DNA of 11,837 bases. Origin: Candidatus Aenigmatarchaeum sp. (GTDB taxonomy: Archaea; Nanobdellota; Nanobdellia; Pacearchaeales; GW2011-AR1). The notes beneath the pieces are model-generated. The model worked only from the letters and a program-made list of their open reading frames with translations, ran no database searches and was not told where the DNA came from. The stretch is from positions 1 to 11,837 of the forward strand of contig DYHK01000015.1 of the NCBI GenBank assembly GCA_020724205.1. Direction: 5' to 3'. A program made the translations under genes and the position numbers. Shown here piece after piece: positions 1-5,659 of this stretch. Within the stretch, counting starts at the first letter, position 1; the number at the start of each line of letters is the position of its first letter.

Positions 1-722
1 TTTCCATTTGTTTGATTTCCTTCATTATCATTTCCTTCATCTGGGATTACAACTAAGAATGCCCACCAAGGCTTGCTTAATGAGATGACCTCTCCTGTTT
101 CTGGATCAATCTCTGTCTCTGCTTTCAGAGCGAATTTAAATATTCCCAAGAACCTTCCGTTTTCATTTGTCTGAATATTATAAACTACTCTTGGTACATT
201 TTTATGTATTTTTTCTTTTAATTCTATTTTAGAAACATTTCTTAACTTAAGCTGCTCTCTTGCAATCTCTGCTGCTGTATCTGGAAGCACTTTAATCTTA
301 ACTTTCGTGCCGTTTTGAGTCTCTGTTTCCAATTCTATCTCTCCAGTTTCATTATCTAGAGTTTCTTCTATTTCCAGTTCTGTTTCAACTTCGAACTCTC
401 CACTAGATTTTTCCTTTATTTTTATCTTTCTCTCAAGCTCTCCATCATCATTTATCTTTTGTTCAAGTTTAAATTCTATTTTTCTTTCAACACCGTTTTC
501 ATCTATAAACTTATATTTTTCCTCTATCTTTAATTCGTTATTTTTTGATTCAACTTTTATCTCAGATTTTGATTTTTCTGAGCTTCCAGAATTTGAATTT
601 TCTGATTTACCTTTATCAGAATTATCTGAGTTTCCATTATCAGACTCTGCAAGAACTCCTGAAGCTAAAATTATCCCGAATAGCAAGAATGTAAATATAG
701 CCAAAAACACCAACTTTTTCAT
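1..722 (-). CDS. Secreted/anchored PepSY-like protein, N-terminal 240 residues (gene runs off the left edge)
   Basis: The open frame starts at ATG 722 and is still open at base 1, so the C-terminus is missing. Residues 1-25 form a signal peptide: MKK, a hydrophobic stretch to about residue 20, then a plausible VLA/ES cleavage site. Residues 26-55 are a Ser/Asn/Asp/Lys linker. Residues 56-145 are strongly charged and rich in E/K beta-type repeats (EIKVES, LKIEEKYKF, RKIEFKLEQKI). Residues about 147-216 resemble a PepSY-like unit: DTAAEIAREQL helix, VPRVVYNIQ, and the ending AETEIDPETGEVIS. The visible part ends in PWWAFLVVIP followed by a new Asn/Glu/Gly linker. Export to the cell surface is inferred from the signal peptide; a ligand or enzymatic role cannot be read. 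A TATA-like element at 743-753 places transcription at the ATG. The PepSY assignment is from pattern only and is moderate. Confidence 0.75.
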   Translation of the reverse strand, partial: MKKLVFLAIFTFLLFGIILASGVLAESDNGNSDNSDKGKSENSNSGSSEKSKSEIKVESKNNELKIEEKYKFIDENGVERKIEFKLEQKINDDGELERKIKIKEKSSGEFEVETELEIEETLDNETGEIELETETQNGTKVKIKVLPDTAAEIAREQLKLRNVSKIELKEKIHKNVPRVVYNIQTNENGRFLGIFKFALKAETEIDPETGEVISLSKPWWAFLVVIPDEGNDNEGNQTNG

Positions 723-742
723 AAGTATTATTGGTTTTTTGA

Positions 743-753
743 GTATTTAATAG
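743..753 (-). promoter_or_regulatory. TATA box for the secreted PepSY-like gene
   Basis: GTATTTAATAG on the plus strand (CTATTAAATAC on the minus strand) is centred at 748, 26 bp before the ATG at 722. This spacing predicts a leaderless mRNA. Confidence 0.5.
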
Positions 754-765
754 TTTTTGTTTTAG

Positions 766-999
766 TTATTTGTTAAGCTTAATGATGCCCATTGGACAGT
801 TGTCCTCTGCAATCTTATTTTCTTCAACTTCTAAATGAGATATCTCCTTAACAAAAATCCCCTCTTTAGTCTCCTTACTCTCAATTAGGTCTGCTTTTCC
901 ATCTTCCTCATTTATCTTCCAGTTTGAGGGCGATGCTTCAAAGCACACATTACATCCTATGCACTTATCTCTGTGATGTACAAGAGTTATTTTTGTCAT
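766..999 (-). CDS. Single-cluster [4Fe-4S] ferredoxin
   Basis: This 77-residue protein has C13-IG-C16-NV-C19 near the N-terminus and C68-P close to the C-terminus. This is the ligand pattern of monocluster bacterial/archaeal ferredoxins such as the Thermotoga type. The residue that usually forms the extra disulfide after the third ligand is Ser23 (FEASP), so that disulfide should be absent. The middle is acidic (NEEDGKADLIESKE), as in electron carriers that dock on basic partners. The start is ATG 999, not a longer in-frame ATG at 1080: the longer form adds 27 residues of low-quality sequence lying inside the U32 gene, while 999 is one base past the U32 stop. The pair is therefore co-transcribed, and the ferredoxin is a good candidate electron donor for the Fe-S U32 protein or for the radical-SAM methylthiotransferase nearby. 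That partnership is inference. Confidence 0.9.
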   Translation of the reverse strand: MTKITLVHHRDKCIGCNVCFEASPSNWKINEEDGKADLIESKETKEGIFVKEISHLEVEENKIAEDNCPMGIIKLNK

Positions 1000-1000
1000 T

Positions 1001-2296
1001 TTATGCGACCACTTTAAGTTTATTCTTGTCTGATAATCCTTGTTTTTTTGTTTTGGCAGTAACAATGTACAACTTGTCATTTTCTCTTACCCTATCCGGA
1101 ACTTTCATTGTTATAACATCTCCTGCTTTTGCCTCACTTGCTGGAGAGTCATTCACGAAAAGAGTTTCAACCTTACCCTGGATAACTCCGGTAGTGTTTC
1201 CTGTTATCAGGATTTCATCTCCAAGGTTTATTTTTTCACTCTGAATTATAAATTCTCCAATTCCTGTTTTTGGAAAGTAGTGTTTGGCTACTCCTACAAA
1301 AACTTTTTCTTTTGTTGCATTGCTTCCATAAACTCCAGACCACTCTCCTAATTGCTTTCCAAGATAGTATCCTCCGTGCCAGAATCCCCTGTTATAAACT
1401 GTTTCTAATTCTTTTGTCCAGTTAGAAATTTTTTCTTCTGTATATGTTTCAGATAAAAAAGAATCAGCTGCTTCCCTATAACATTTAGTTACTACATAAA
1501 CATAATCTGCTGATCTTCCACGGCCTTCTAATTTGAAAACCTTGACTCCTGCATCAATTAGCTTATCCATAAAACCTATTGTGCACAAGTCTTTTGGAGA
1601 CATTACATACTCATTATCTATAACTAATTCGTCTCCTGTATCATTATCTGTTACCTTATAACTTCTTCTGCAATTCTGAAGACAGGCGCCACGGTTTGCA
1701 CTTGCATTATATGTTCCCAGAGACATATAACACTTTCCACTTACTGCAACACACATTGCTCCATGTGCAAAAAGCTCTATTCTTACAAGCTCTCCCTTAG
1801 GTCCTCGGATGTTTTCTTTTTTTATTTCATCACAGATTTTTTTAACCTGGCTTAAAGTGAGCTCTCTAGCTAAAACAATAACATCTGCAAATTTAGAATA
1901 AAATTTAACCGCTTCCATATTTGATACATTTGTCTGAGTTGAGATGTGCACCTCAAGGCCTATCTGGTTTGCATAACCTATAGCTGATATGTCTGCTGCA
2001 ATAACTGCATCAACTCCTGATTTTTTTGCAGCATCGCAGATTTTTTTCATTAAGTTAATATCGTGGTCATACATTATTGTGTTTAGTGTCAGGTAGGTTT
2101 TAACTCCTGATTTTTTGCAAATTTCAACTATCTTATCCAGATCAGCAATTGTAAAATTATTTGCAGCTCTTGCTCTCATATTAAGCTGTTCAACTCCAAA
2201 GTAGACTGAATTTGCTCCTGCTTTTATTGCAGCTGCCAGACATTCAAAGTTCCCTGCAGGAGACATTATCTCAATTTCTTGACTATTGTTAACCAT
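1001..2296 (-). CDS. U32-family Fe-S protein (labelled peptidase U32; TrhP/RlhA/UbiU-like)
   Basis: This 431-residue protein opens with IEIMSPAGNFECLAAAIKAGA and VYFGVEQLNMRARA, the standard U32 TIM-barrel start. The signature block is ELFAHGAMC182 ... SGKC189 ... RGAC205 ... QNC209, followed by PKDLCTIGFMDKLIDAGV and KLEGRGRSADYV. In characterised relatives (TrhP/YegQ, RlhA, UbiU/UbiV) the four cysteines hold a [4Fe-4S] cluster, and the proteins act in O2-independent hydroxylation of tRNA U34, 23S rRNA or ubiquinone precursors; a protease role is doubtful. Residues about 330-417 form the C-terminal beta-barrel extension (GEFIIQSE, LGDEILITG, AGDVITMKVP) found in the longer tRNA-type members. 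It is followed after one base by a ferredoxin gene. Its TATA box is shared with a divergent small membrane gene. An RNA substrate is the best guess; the exact reaction is not decided. Confidence 0.88.
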   Translation of the reverse strand: MVNNSQEIEIMSPAGNFECLAAAIKAGANSVYFGVEQLNMRARAANNFTIADLDKIVEICKKSGVKTYLTLNTIMYDHDINLMKKICDAAKKSGVDAVIAADISAIGYANQIGLEVHISTQTNVSNMEAVKFYSKFADVIVLARELTLSQVKKICDEIKKENIRGPKGELVRIELFAHGAMCVAVSGKCYMSLGTYNASANRGACLQNCRRSYKVTDNDTGDELVIDNEYVMSPKDLCTIGFMDKLIDAGVKVFKLEGRGRSADYVYVVTKCYREAADSFLSETYTEEKISNWTKELETVYNRGFWHGGYYLGKQLGEWSGVYGSNATKEKVFVGVAKHYFPKTGIGEFIIQSEKINLGDEILITGNTTGVIQGKVETLFVNDSPASEAKAGDVITMKVPDRVRENDKLYIVTAKTKKQGLSDKNKLKVVA

Positions 2297-2317
2297 AAAT
2301 TTACGATAATAAACAGG

Positions 2318-2325
2318 TTTATAAA
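2318..2325. promoter_or_regulatory. Palindromic TATA box shared by two divergent leaderless genes
   Basis: TTTATAAA is its own reverse complement. Its centre (2321.5) is exactly midway between the first bases of the two divergent start codons, 2296 (U32, minus) and 2347 (49-residue membrane protein, plus), 25.5 bp from each. Both distances fit archaeal TATA-to-start spacing. Confidence 0.7.
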
Positions 2326-2346
2326 ATTAGTGAAATTAGGTATATT

Positions 2347-2496
2347 ATGGAATGGTCTTGGGGAATGATTTGGTTTAGGGTAATTGAAGCACTACTTTTC
2401 TTTATAGTTATGTATTTTAATTACGAGTGGGCTATAATTTACCTTGTTATTATAATAATGTTAGAGCTTCTTATGAGAGGAATTGGGAAGAAGTGA
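2347..2496 (+). CDS. Small two-helix membrane protein (49 residues)
   Basis: The frame runs from ATG to TGA and encodes MEWSWGMIWFRVIEALLFF then IVMYFNYEWAIIYLV and IIIMLELLMRGIGKK. Two hydrophobic segments, roughly residues 12-25 and 28-43, are separated by NYEW, and the C-terminus is basic, as expected for a small bitopic or hairpin membrane protein. Support for a real gene is positional: a palindromic TATA box is centred 25.5 bp before the ATG, the coding composition is non-random, and a run of six T (2502-2507) follows the stop as a likely archaeal terminator. No family is recognised. It is divergent from the U32/ferredoxin pair and could be co-regulated with it through the common promoter core. 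Confidence 0.6.
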   Translation: MEWSWGMIWFRVIEALLFFIVMYFNYEWAIIYLVIIIMLELLMRGIGKK

Positions 2497-2501
2497 GTGT
2501 G

Positions 2502-2507
2502 TTTTTT
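2502..2507 (+). terminator. T-tract terminator after the small membrane gene
   Basis: A run of six T starts six bases after the TGA stop. Archaeal RNA polymerase can stop at such tracts without a hairpin. Confidence 0.35.
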
Positions 2508-2539
2508 AATTTAAATAAGTAATAATAATTTTTCATGAG

Positions 2540-2566
2540 AGAAAAATTTACATTTATCAACTTTAT
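2540..2566 (+). repeat. Dispersed 27-bp intergenic repeat, copy 1
   Basis: This stretch matches 6404-6430 at 24 of 27 positions by eye, with an identical core TTTACATTTATCAA. Both copies lie in tail-to-tail intergenic regions just after a plus-strand transcript. A second short similarity follows in each region (TTTAATAATTTATA at 2575 and TTTAATAACTTGTA at 6467). The rest of 2497-2656 is AT-rich with no gene seen. Confidence 0.5.
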
Positions 2567-2656
2567 CTACTCACTTTAATAATTTATAATCACTATATAG
2601 CTTCTGGATTTTAGAATTATTACATTACAAGATTTTAAGAAGTATCATAGCAAGAA

Positions 2657-2926
2657 TTAATATGGTTTCTTGCCAACTACCTCGTTTTCCGGATCTGTTG
2701 GATCGTATGGGGCGAGAGGTATTTTAGGTTCTCTTGGTTCTTGTCTACGTTTTGGAAGTAGATACCTTCTATATCTGCTTCCTGTCAGATCTTCATCATC
2801 AAGCCTTACTCCTACAGAAGGTCTATTAGGATCGTTTGGGTTTGCAGGATTGTATGGTTTTCCATTATGAGGGTTTAGTGGAAGTCTCCCGATAACTATA
2901 TCTTCTTTAGGTCTGTAATTTATCAT
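2657..2926 (-). CDS. Proline-rich orphan protein (89 residues)
   Basis: No family is recognised. The protein is rich in Pro, Asp, Asn and Arg: residues about 15-36 hold HNGKPYNPANPNDPNRPS, residues about 51-60 a basic block SRYRRYLLPKRRQ, and the tail LAPYDPTDPENEVV. There is no signal peptide, membrane segment or cysteine pair, so it is probably a disordered cytoplasmic protein. Alternating basic and acidic Pro segments suggest a scaffold or nucleic-acid contact, but this is speculation. A TATA box at 2948-2955 sits 25.5 bp before the ATG, so it is transcribed on its own although it lies only 39 bp after the methylthiotransferase stop. A frame on the opposite strand over the same bases lacks such a promoter and is treated as a shadow. 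Confidence 0.6.
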   Translation of the reverse strand: MINYRPKEDIVIGRLPLNPHNGKPYNPANPNDPNRPSVGVRLDDEDLTGSRYRRYLLPKRRQEPREPKIPLAPYDPTDPENEVVGKKPY

Positions 2927-2947
2927 ATTAATTAAATAATTTTGAAG

Positions 2948-2958
2948 TTTAAATATAT
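2948..2958 (-). promoter_or_regulatory. TATA box for the proline-rich orphan
   Basis: TTTAAATATAT on the plus strand (ATATATTTAAA on the minus) has its core TTTAAATA centred 25.5 bp before the ATG at 2926, predicting a leaderless mRNA. Confidence 0.55.
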
Positions 2959-2965
2959 TATTATG

Positions 2966-4027
2966 TTAATTCACAATCACTAACTTATTAGAATTCTGTT
3001 TAGCAAAAAACCTTTGTTCCACTTGAGGCCTGTAAGAAAGATATAGTTGATTGAGTCTTTTTGTACGCTCCTTGACAGTTTCTGTTGGGATTTGTTTAAG
3101 TTTAGCTGATTTAGTTCTTGGCCTAGAGGAGTAGGAAGAGGTGTTTATTATTTCTGGTTTTATTTCAGCTATTAGGTTTAAAGTATCTTGGAAGTCGGCT
3201 TCTGATTCTGATGGAAAGCCTACTATTACGTCTGTTGCAATGTCAATATCTGGAATTTCTTTTCTGAATAATTCTACAGCTTGTTTAAACTCTGCAACTG
3301 TGTGAATTCTTTTCATGTCTTTCAAGACTTTTTCAGATCCTGCCTGAACAGGTATGTGGATAAACTTCTGAATCTTTGGATTTTTATAAACCTCAATTAA
3401 GCGTGGCAAGATTTTTCTTAGGTGCCAGGGATTCATCATTCCAACTCTAATTTTATAGTCTCCCTCAACTGTTAAGAGTTCGTTTAATAATTCTGGAAGA
3501 TTTGTTTTTATATCAAATCCATAACACCCATTATCCTGAGAGGTTAGGTAGATTGTTTTACATCCAGAATTTATAGCTTGCTCAAAGCTCCTTTTTATGT
3601 CTCCGATTCTAAAACTCTTAAGAGTGCCTCGTGCTAGCTTTGTTGCACAAAAGGTACACGAATTTAAGCATCCTTGAGATATCTGTATTATTCCAATATC
3701 ATTTTTATTTCTTATAATACTTGAACCTAATTTATTTGTGTTAATTGTATCTATTACTTGCGCATTTGGGAATTTTTTATTAATATCAAGAGTCTTTGTT
3801 AAGCACCCTCCTATCTCTATTTCCTTTCCTGAGCTTTCAAGTGAGCGAATATAGTGAAGTATTTTAGATTGAGTTTTATTCTTTACAGAGCAGGTATTAA
3901 CTATTATCTTATCTGCATCCTTTTCATTGGAAACAAGCTCGTGCCCTTCACTCACAAGTTTTCCTGATAGGATTTCTGAGTCATTAATATTTGCCTGACA
4001 TCCGTATGTTTTTTTGAATATTTTCAT
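2966..4027 (-). CDS. tRNA t6A37 methylthiotransferase (archaeal e-MtaB/MiaB-like radical SAM), lacking TRAM domain
   Basis: This 353-residue protein has the two-cluster architecture of methylthiotransferases. The N-terminal UPF0004 domain carries C10 (KTYGCQANINDSE), C46 (NTCSVKNKT) and C75 (GGCL) for one [4Fe-4S] cluster. The radical-SAM motif is C120-LNS-C124-TF-C127 for the SAM-binding cluster. Later family blocks are present: TSQDNGCYG, RVGMMNPWHL, FIHIPVQAGSEKVLKDMKR, DVIVGFPSE. NPWHL and the overall pattern fit the archaeal/eukaryotic branch (CDKAL1-like), which adds methylthio to t6A37 of ANN-reading tRNAs. The family normally has about 410-430 residues with a C-terminal TRAM RNA-binding domain. 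Here the protein stops after QNSNKLVIVN, and the promoter of the next gene begins at once, so TRAM is absent, not frameshifted within view. A TATA box lies at 4051-4058. It needs reduced Fe-S electron supply, for which the nearby ferredoxin is a candidate. Confidence 0.9.
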   Translation of the reverse strand: MKIFKKTYGCQANINDSEILSGKLVSEGHELVSNEKDADKIIVNTCSVKNKTQSKILHYIRSLESSGKEIEIGGCLTKTLDINKKFPNAQVIDTINTNKLGSSIIRNKNDIGIIQISQGCLNSCTFCATKLARGTLKSFRIGDIKRSFEQAINSGCKTIYLTSQDNGCYGFDIKTNLPELLNELLTVEGDYKIRVGMMNPWHLRKILPRLIEVYKNPKIQKFIHIPVQAGSEKVLKDMKRIHTVAEFKQAVELFRKEIPDIDIATDVIVGFPSESEADFQDTLNLIAEIKPEIINTSSYSSRPRTKSAKLKQIPTETVKERTKRLNQLYLSYRPQVEQRFFAKQNSNKLVIVN

Positions 4028-4050
4028 TAAGGTATAGAAGTAATATGGTT

Positions 4051-4058
4051 TTTATAAG
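4051..4058 (-). promoter_or_regulatory. TATA box for the methylthiotransferase
   Basis: TTTATAAG is centred 27.5 bp before ATG 4027. It lies in the 46-bp gap after the 273-residue gene, which argues for independent transcription. Confidence 0.5.
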
Positions 4059-4073
4059 TTTTTGAGAAAAAGA

Positions 4074-4895
4074 TTATTCCGATTTCCAATTGTTTTCTAA
4101 CTTTTCTAAAAGACTTTTTTCTAGACTTGAAAGGCCCAAATCGTTTAATGCTTCTGATATTTCTTCAGGAGCATAAGAATATATATTTAAGAATTTATCA
4201 ATAAATTTTTCCGTAGCTTCGCTCCCTTCTGTAGTTCGCGACACTCCACGAACCCTGCTATCAATGCAAAGGCTCCTGCCGTCGCCACCAAGGAAAGACC
4301 TACCGCCCATCCTGCCGAACCACTGTTGTCTAACAAAGGGCTCCTTTTGCCGGTTTACATAATTATTATCAACAGTATAAACAGGCATTGATTTTATACC
4401 TGCACCTATTAAAAAGTCTCCATAATCTTGAGCCTTTCTTGGATCTCCTCTTCCAAAAGCCCAAACAGTTAATGGATCTTCATTAAATCTATTAGCAGGG
4501 ATCTCTGAATTTTTCAAAGGAAAATCAACAGAATCTTCTAATGCTTTTTCAATAGCCTCACTTGAAGTATAAAATTCTTTTCCTTCTCTATCAGCATGAG
4601 TAGCTTCTTTAGCTGAATATAAAATTGGAGAGTTTCTTACTAATTTATTTCCTTTTCCAGGAATATAAATTACTCCTTCTCTTACACAGTTTCCATTTCC
4701 TGAACACCAAGCATCTTTTCCTTCCTGAATTCTAAGTCTGGCATTTTCCTCTAAAGAAATGATATCATAACCTTCAGATTCTAAAAGTATTTTTCCTTCA
4801 TCAAAAGGAGCCTGATAACATCTAGAAGTAACTGGTTCTCTTGGTCTTACATCATCAACCCTTTCATACTTTCTAGCCTCATTAAGTGTTTCCAT
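4074..4895 (-). CDS. Conserved-looking orphan with adenine-poor, variable-region-like 3' block (273 residues)
   Basis: No named family is assigned. Residues 1-190 look like an ordered soluble domain: CYQAPFDEGKILLESEGYDI, SLEENARLRIQEGKDAWCSG, a VREGVIYIPGKG strand pair, RNSPILYSAKEATHADREGKEF, and TVWAFGRGD. Residues 192-218 (WFGRMGGRSF through SRVRGV) are Gly/Arg/Ser-rich and end in RVRGV, similar in style to the GFRP/GVRP end of C-type-lectin/FGE-type domains. Residues 219-229 bridge to a helical tail (about 230-273). The block 4211-4320 is 65/110 G+C by hand count, against about one third around it. Its coding strand has only 21 A, and no AAN codon occurs from residue 185 to 229. That pattern resembles a diversity-generating-retroelement variable region. 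No signal peptide or membrane segment was seen. A TATA box (4917-4924) gives leaderless initiation at 4895. Confidence 0.7.
   Translation of the reverse strand: METLNEARKYERVDDVRPREPVTSRCYQAPFDEGKILLESEGYDIISLEENARLRIQEGKDAWCSGNGNCVREGVIYIPGKGNKLVRNSPILYSAKEATHADREGKEFYTSSEAIEKALEDSVDFPLKNSEIPANRFNEDPLTVWAFGRGDPRKAQDYGDFLIGAGIKSMPVYTVDNNYVNRQKEPFVRQQWFGRMGGRSFLGGDGRSLCIDSRVRGVSRTTEGSEATEKFIDKFLNIYSYAPEEISEALNDLGLSSLEKSLLEKLENNWKSE
4242..4322 (-). other. Candidate DGR-type variable region (codons 192-218)
   Basis: Fourteen of 27 codons end in C or T and could descend from AAC/AAT by changes at A only: ggc194, ggc197, ggt198, tct200, ttc201, ggt203, ggc204, gac205, ggc206, agc208, tgc210, att211, gat212, agc213. 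Adenine is depleted only here. The GC-rich bases 4211-4241 that follow could serve as an initiation-of-mutagenic-homology element. No template repeat was found in the window, so the call rests on composition. Confidence 0.35.
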
Positions 4896-4916
4896 ATTTT
4901 CCTTTAGAAAATAGTA

Positions 4917-4924
4917 TTTATAAA
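4917..4924 (-). promoter_or_regulatory. TATA box for the 273-residue orphan
   Basis: The palindrome TTTATAAA is centred at 4920.5, 25.5 bp before ATG 4895. An AAAGGA closer to the ATG would lie upstream of the predicted transcript start and is probably not a ribosome site. Confidence 0.65.
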
Positions 4925-5000
4925 TCTTTCTAATTATTTTAATTTATTAGTAGTAACAAAATTAAAGAAAAAAGATAGTATAAAAAACTAGCTATATTAT

Positions 5001-5020
5001 AAAAAGAAAAGAAAAAGAAG
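5001..5020 (-). terminator. Pyrimidine/T-rich terminator after the 52-residue gene
   Basis: Read on the minus strand just after the stop at 5026, this is four T-runs broken by C. Further T-runs follow around 4960-4990. This fits hairpin-free archaeal termination. Confidence 0.45.
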
Positions 5021-5025
5021 AAAGC

Positions 5026-5184
5026 TTAGATTTTAAGCTCGTAGCCGATCTGGCCATTTTTGGGTTGTAATTTGCGCCATATTGCATTTGGGTATTTATC
5101 AACAAGACCTCTTACAAGGTCAAGATAGTCGTCCATAAGTCGTGTACTTCCTTTTTTATTATCAAGGAAAACCTTTATCCTCAT
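5026..5184 (-). CDS. Small orphan protein with strong Shine-Dalgarno (52 residues)
   Basis: The frame from ATG 5184 to TAA encodes MRIKVFLDNKKGSTRLMDD, then YLDLVRGLVDKYPNAIWRK and LQPKNGQIGYELKI. No family is recognised. The predicted order is strand (RIKVFL), helix (STRLMDDYLDLVRGLVDKY), strand (AIWRKL), strand (IGYELKI), a compact alpha/beta fold with no cysteine or membrane segment. The main support is the ribosome site: GATCACCTCCT at 5186-5196, read on the minus strand, is fully complementary to the 16S rRNA 3' end and six bases separate GGAGG from the ATG. GC content is visibly higher than in neighbouring orphans (GGC, CGC, GAC and CAG codons), which may mean a separate origin. A TATA-like AGTATATATC near 5247-5256 would leave a 5' leader of about 40 bases. 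Confidence 0.7.
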   Translation of the reverse strand: MRIKVFLDNKKGSTRLMDDYLDLVRGLVDKYPNAIWRKLQPKNGQIGYELKI

Positions 5185-5185
5185 A

Positions 5186-5196
5186 GATCACCTCCT
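5186..5196 (-). promoter_or_regulatory. Near-perfect Shine-Dalgarno sequence
   Basis: AGGAGGTGATC on the minus strand pairs completely with the archaeal 16S rRNA tail (GATCACCTCCT). It is the only strong ribosome site I see in the window; other genes start at or near the predicted 5' end of the mRNA. Confidence 0.8.
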
Positions 5197-5265
5197 TTTT
5201 TTCATTATAAAAAGGAAAAGATCTTTTAAAAATAAAAAGGCCAGAAAGATATATACTTTTAGGGG

Positions 5266-5337
5266 CAATTTTGTTTATATAGAGAACAATTTTGTAATAA
5301 TGACAAGTAATTTTAAAGTGGTTAAAGGTTATTTTAT
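5266..5337. repeat. Four ATTTT elements phased at 21 bp
   Basis: CAATTTTGT at 5266 and again at 5287, then TAATTTTAA at 5308 and TTATTTTAT at 5329, are spaced exactly 21 bp apart (two helical turns). They sit between the divergent 52-residue and 80-residue genes. They could be an operator array or a bent-DNA element; chance in AT-rich DNA is not excluded. Confidence 0.35.
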
Positions 5338-5347
5338 AGGAGTAAAA

Positions 5348-5356
5348 ACTATATAG
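5348..5356 (+). promoter_or_regulatory. TATA box for the 80-residue gene
   Basis: ACTATATAG is centred at 5352, 25 bp before the ATG at 5377. Confidence 0.5.
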
Positions 5357-5376
5357 TTTGATTTCTTATATCTTAT

Positions 5377-5619
5377 ATGAATTATACTAACGTAGTTCCT
5401 ATAGGAGGGTTATGTTATGGGTGTGGAAAGGATATTAATGAGACTCCTGATTATTTTAGGCCAGAGATCAAATCTAGTGGAAAGGCTATAATAATCGAAC
5501 CTAGTGAGTTCCCTATTCACGATAAACCTAGGTGTAGACTAAGAGCTAGAGAAAGATTTTGCTTGGCTTTATTAAGAGGTCTAGAAGACATGTTTACAGA
5601 ATCCTTAAGAGAGAAATAG
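5377..5619 (+). CDS. Small Cys-pair orphan, possible zinc-binding protein (80 residues)
   Basis: No family is recognised. C13-YG-C16 is a CxxC knuckle (GGLCYGCGK). H48 and C53 (FPIHDKPRC) could supply the other two ligands, with C62 as an alternative, giving a split zinc-ribbon-like arrangement. A basic helical stretch follows (RCRLRARERFCLALLRGLEDM), which could contact nucleic acid; zinc and nucleic-acid binding are inference. The start is ATG 5377, with a TATA box 25 bp upstream and no ribosome site. It converges on the 104-residue gene with only 40 bases between stops, and those bases include ACATATCAAC, a weak echo of the repeat at 2540 and 6404. Confidence 0.65.
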   Translation: MNYTNVVPIGGLCYGCGKDINETPDYFRPEIKSSGKAIIIEPSEFPIHDKPRCRLRARERFCLALLRGLEDMFTESLREK

Positions 5620-5659
5620 TTAAACATATCAACAAACGTTGCACTGTAATAGATTAGAC

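Noticed and set aside
1000-1080. Longer ferredoxin start at ATG 1080
   Set aside because: It overlaps the end of the U32 gene and adds 27 residues without family character; ATG 999 gives a normal-length monocluster ferredoxin one base after the U32 stop.
924-1351. Two plus-strand reading frames opposite the U32 and ferredoxin genes
   Set aside because: They are antisense to well-recognised proteins, have no promoter at the right distance, and encode Phe/Ser-rich sequence typical of antisense frames in AT-rich DNA.
2533-2577. Short frame starting at ATG 2535
   Set aside because: It has only 14 codons, no promoter at the expected distance, and overlaps the dispersed intergenic repeat.
2670-2870. 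Plus-strand frame over the proline-rich orphan
   Set aside because: It has no TATA box at the expected distance, while the minus-strand frame has one at 25.5 bp. Its Gly/Ser/Leu-rich product mirrors the Pro-rich frame.
4900-4906. AAAGGA as a ribosome site for the 273-residue gene
   Set aside because: TTTATAAA at 4917-4924 places the transcript start at the ATG, so AAAGGA would not be in the mRNA.
5216-5227. Palindrome AAAAGATCTTTT as an operator
   Set aside because: It is a perfect 12-bp palindrome upstream of the SD-led gene, but such AT palindromes are common by chance in this composition and nothing else supports it.
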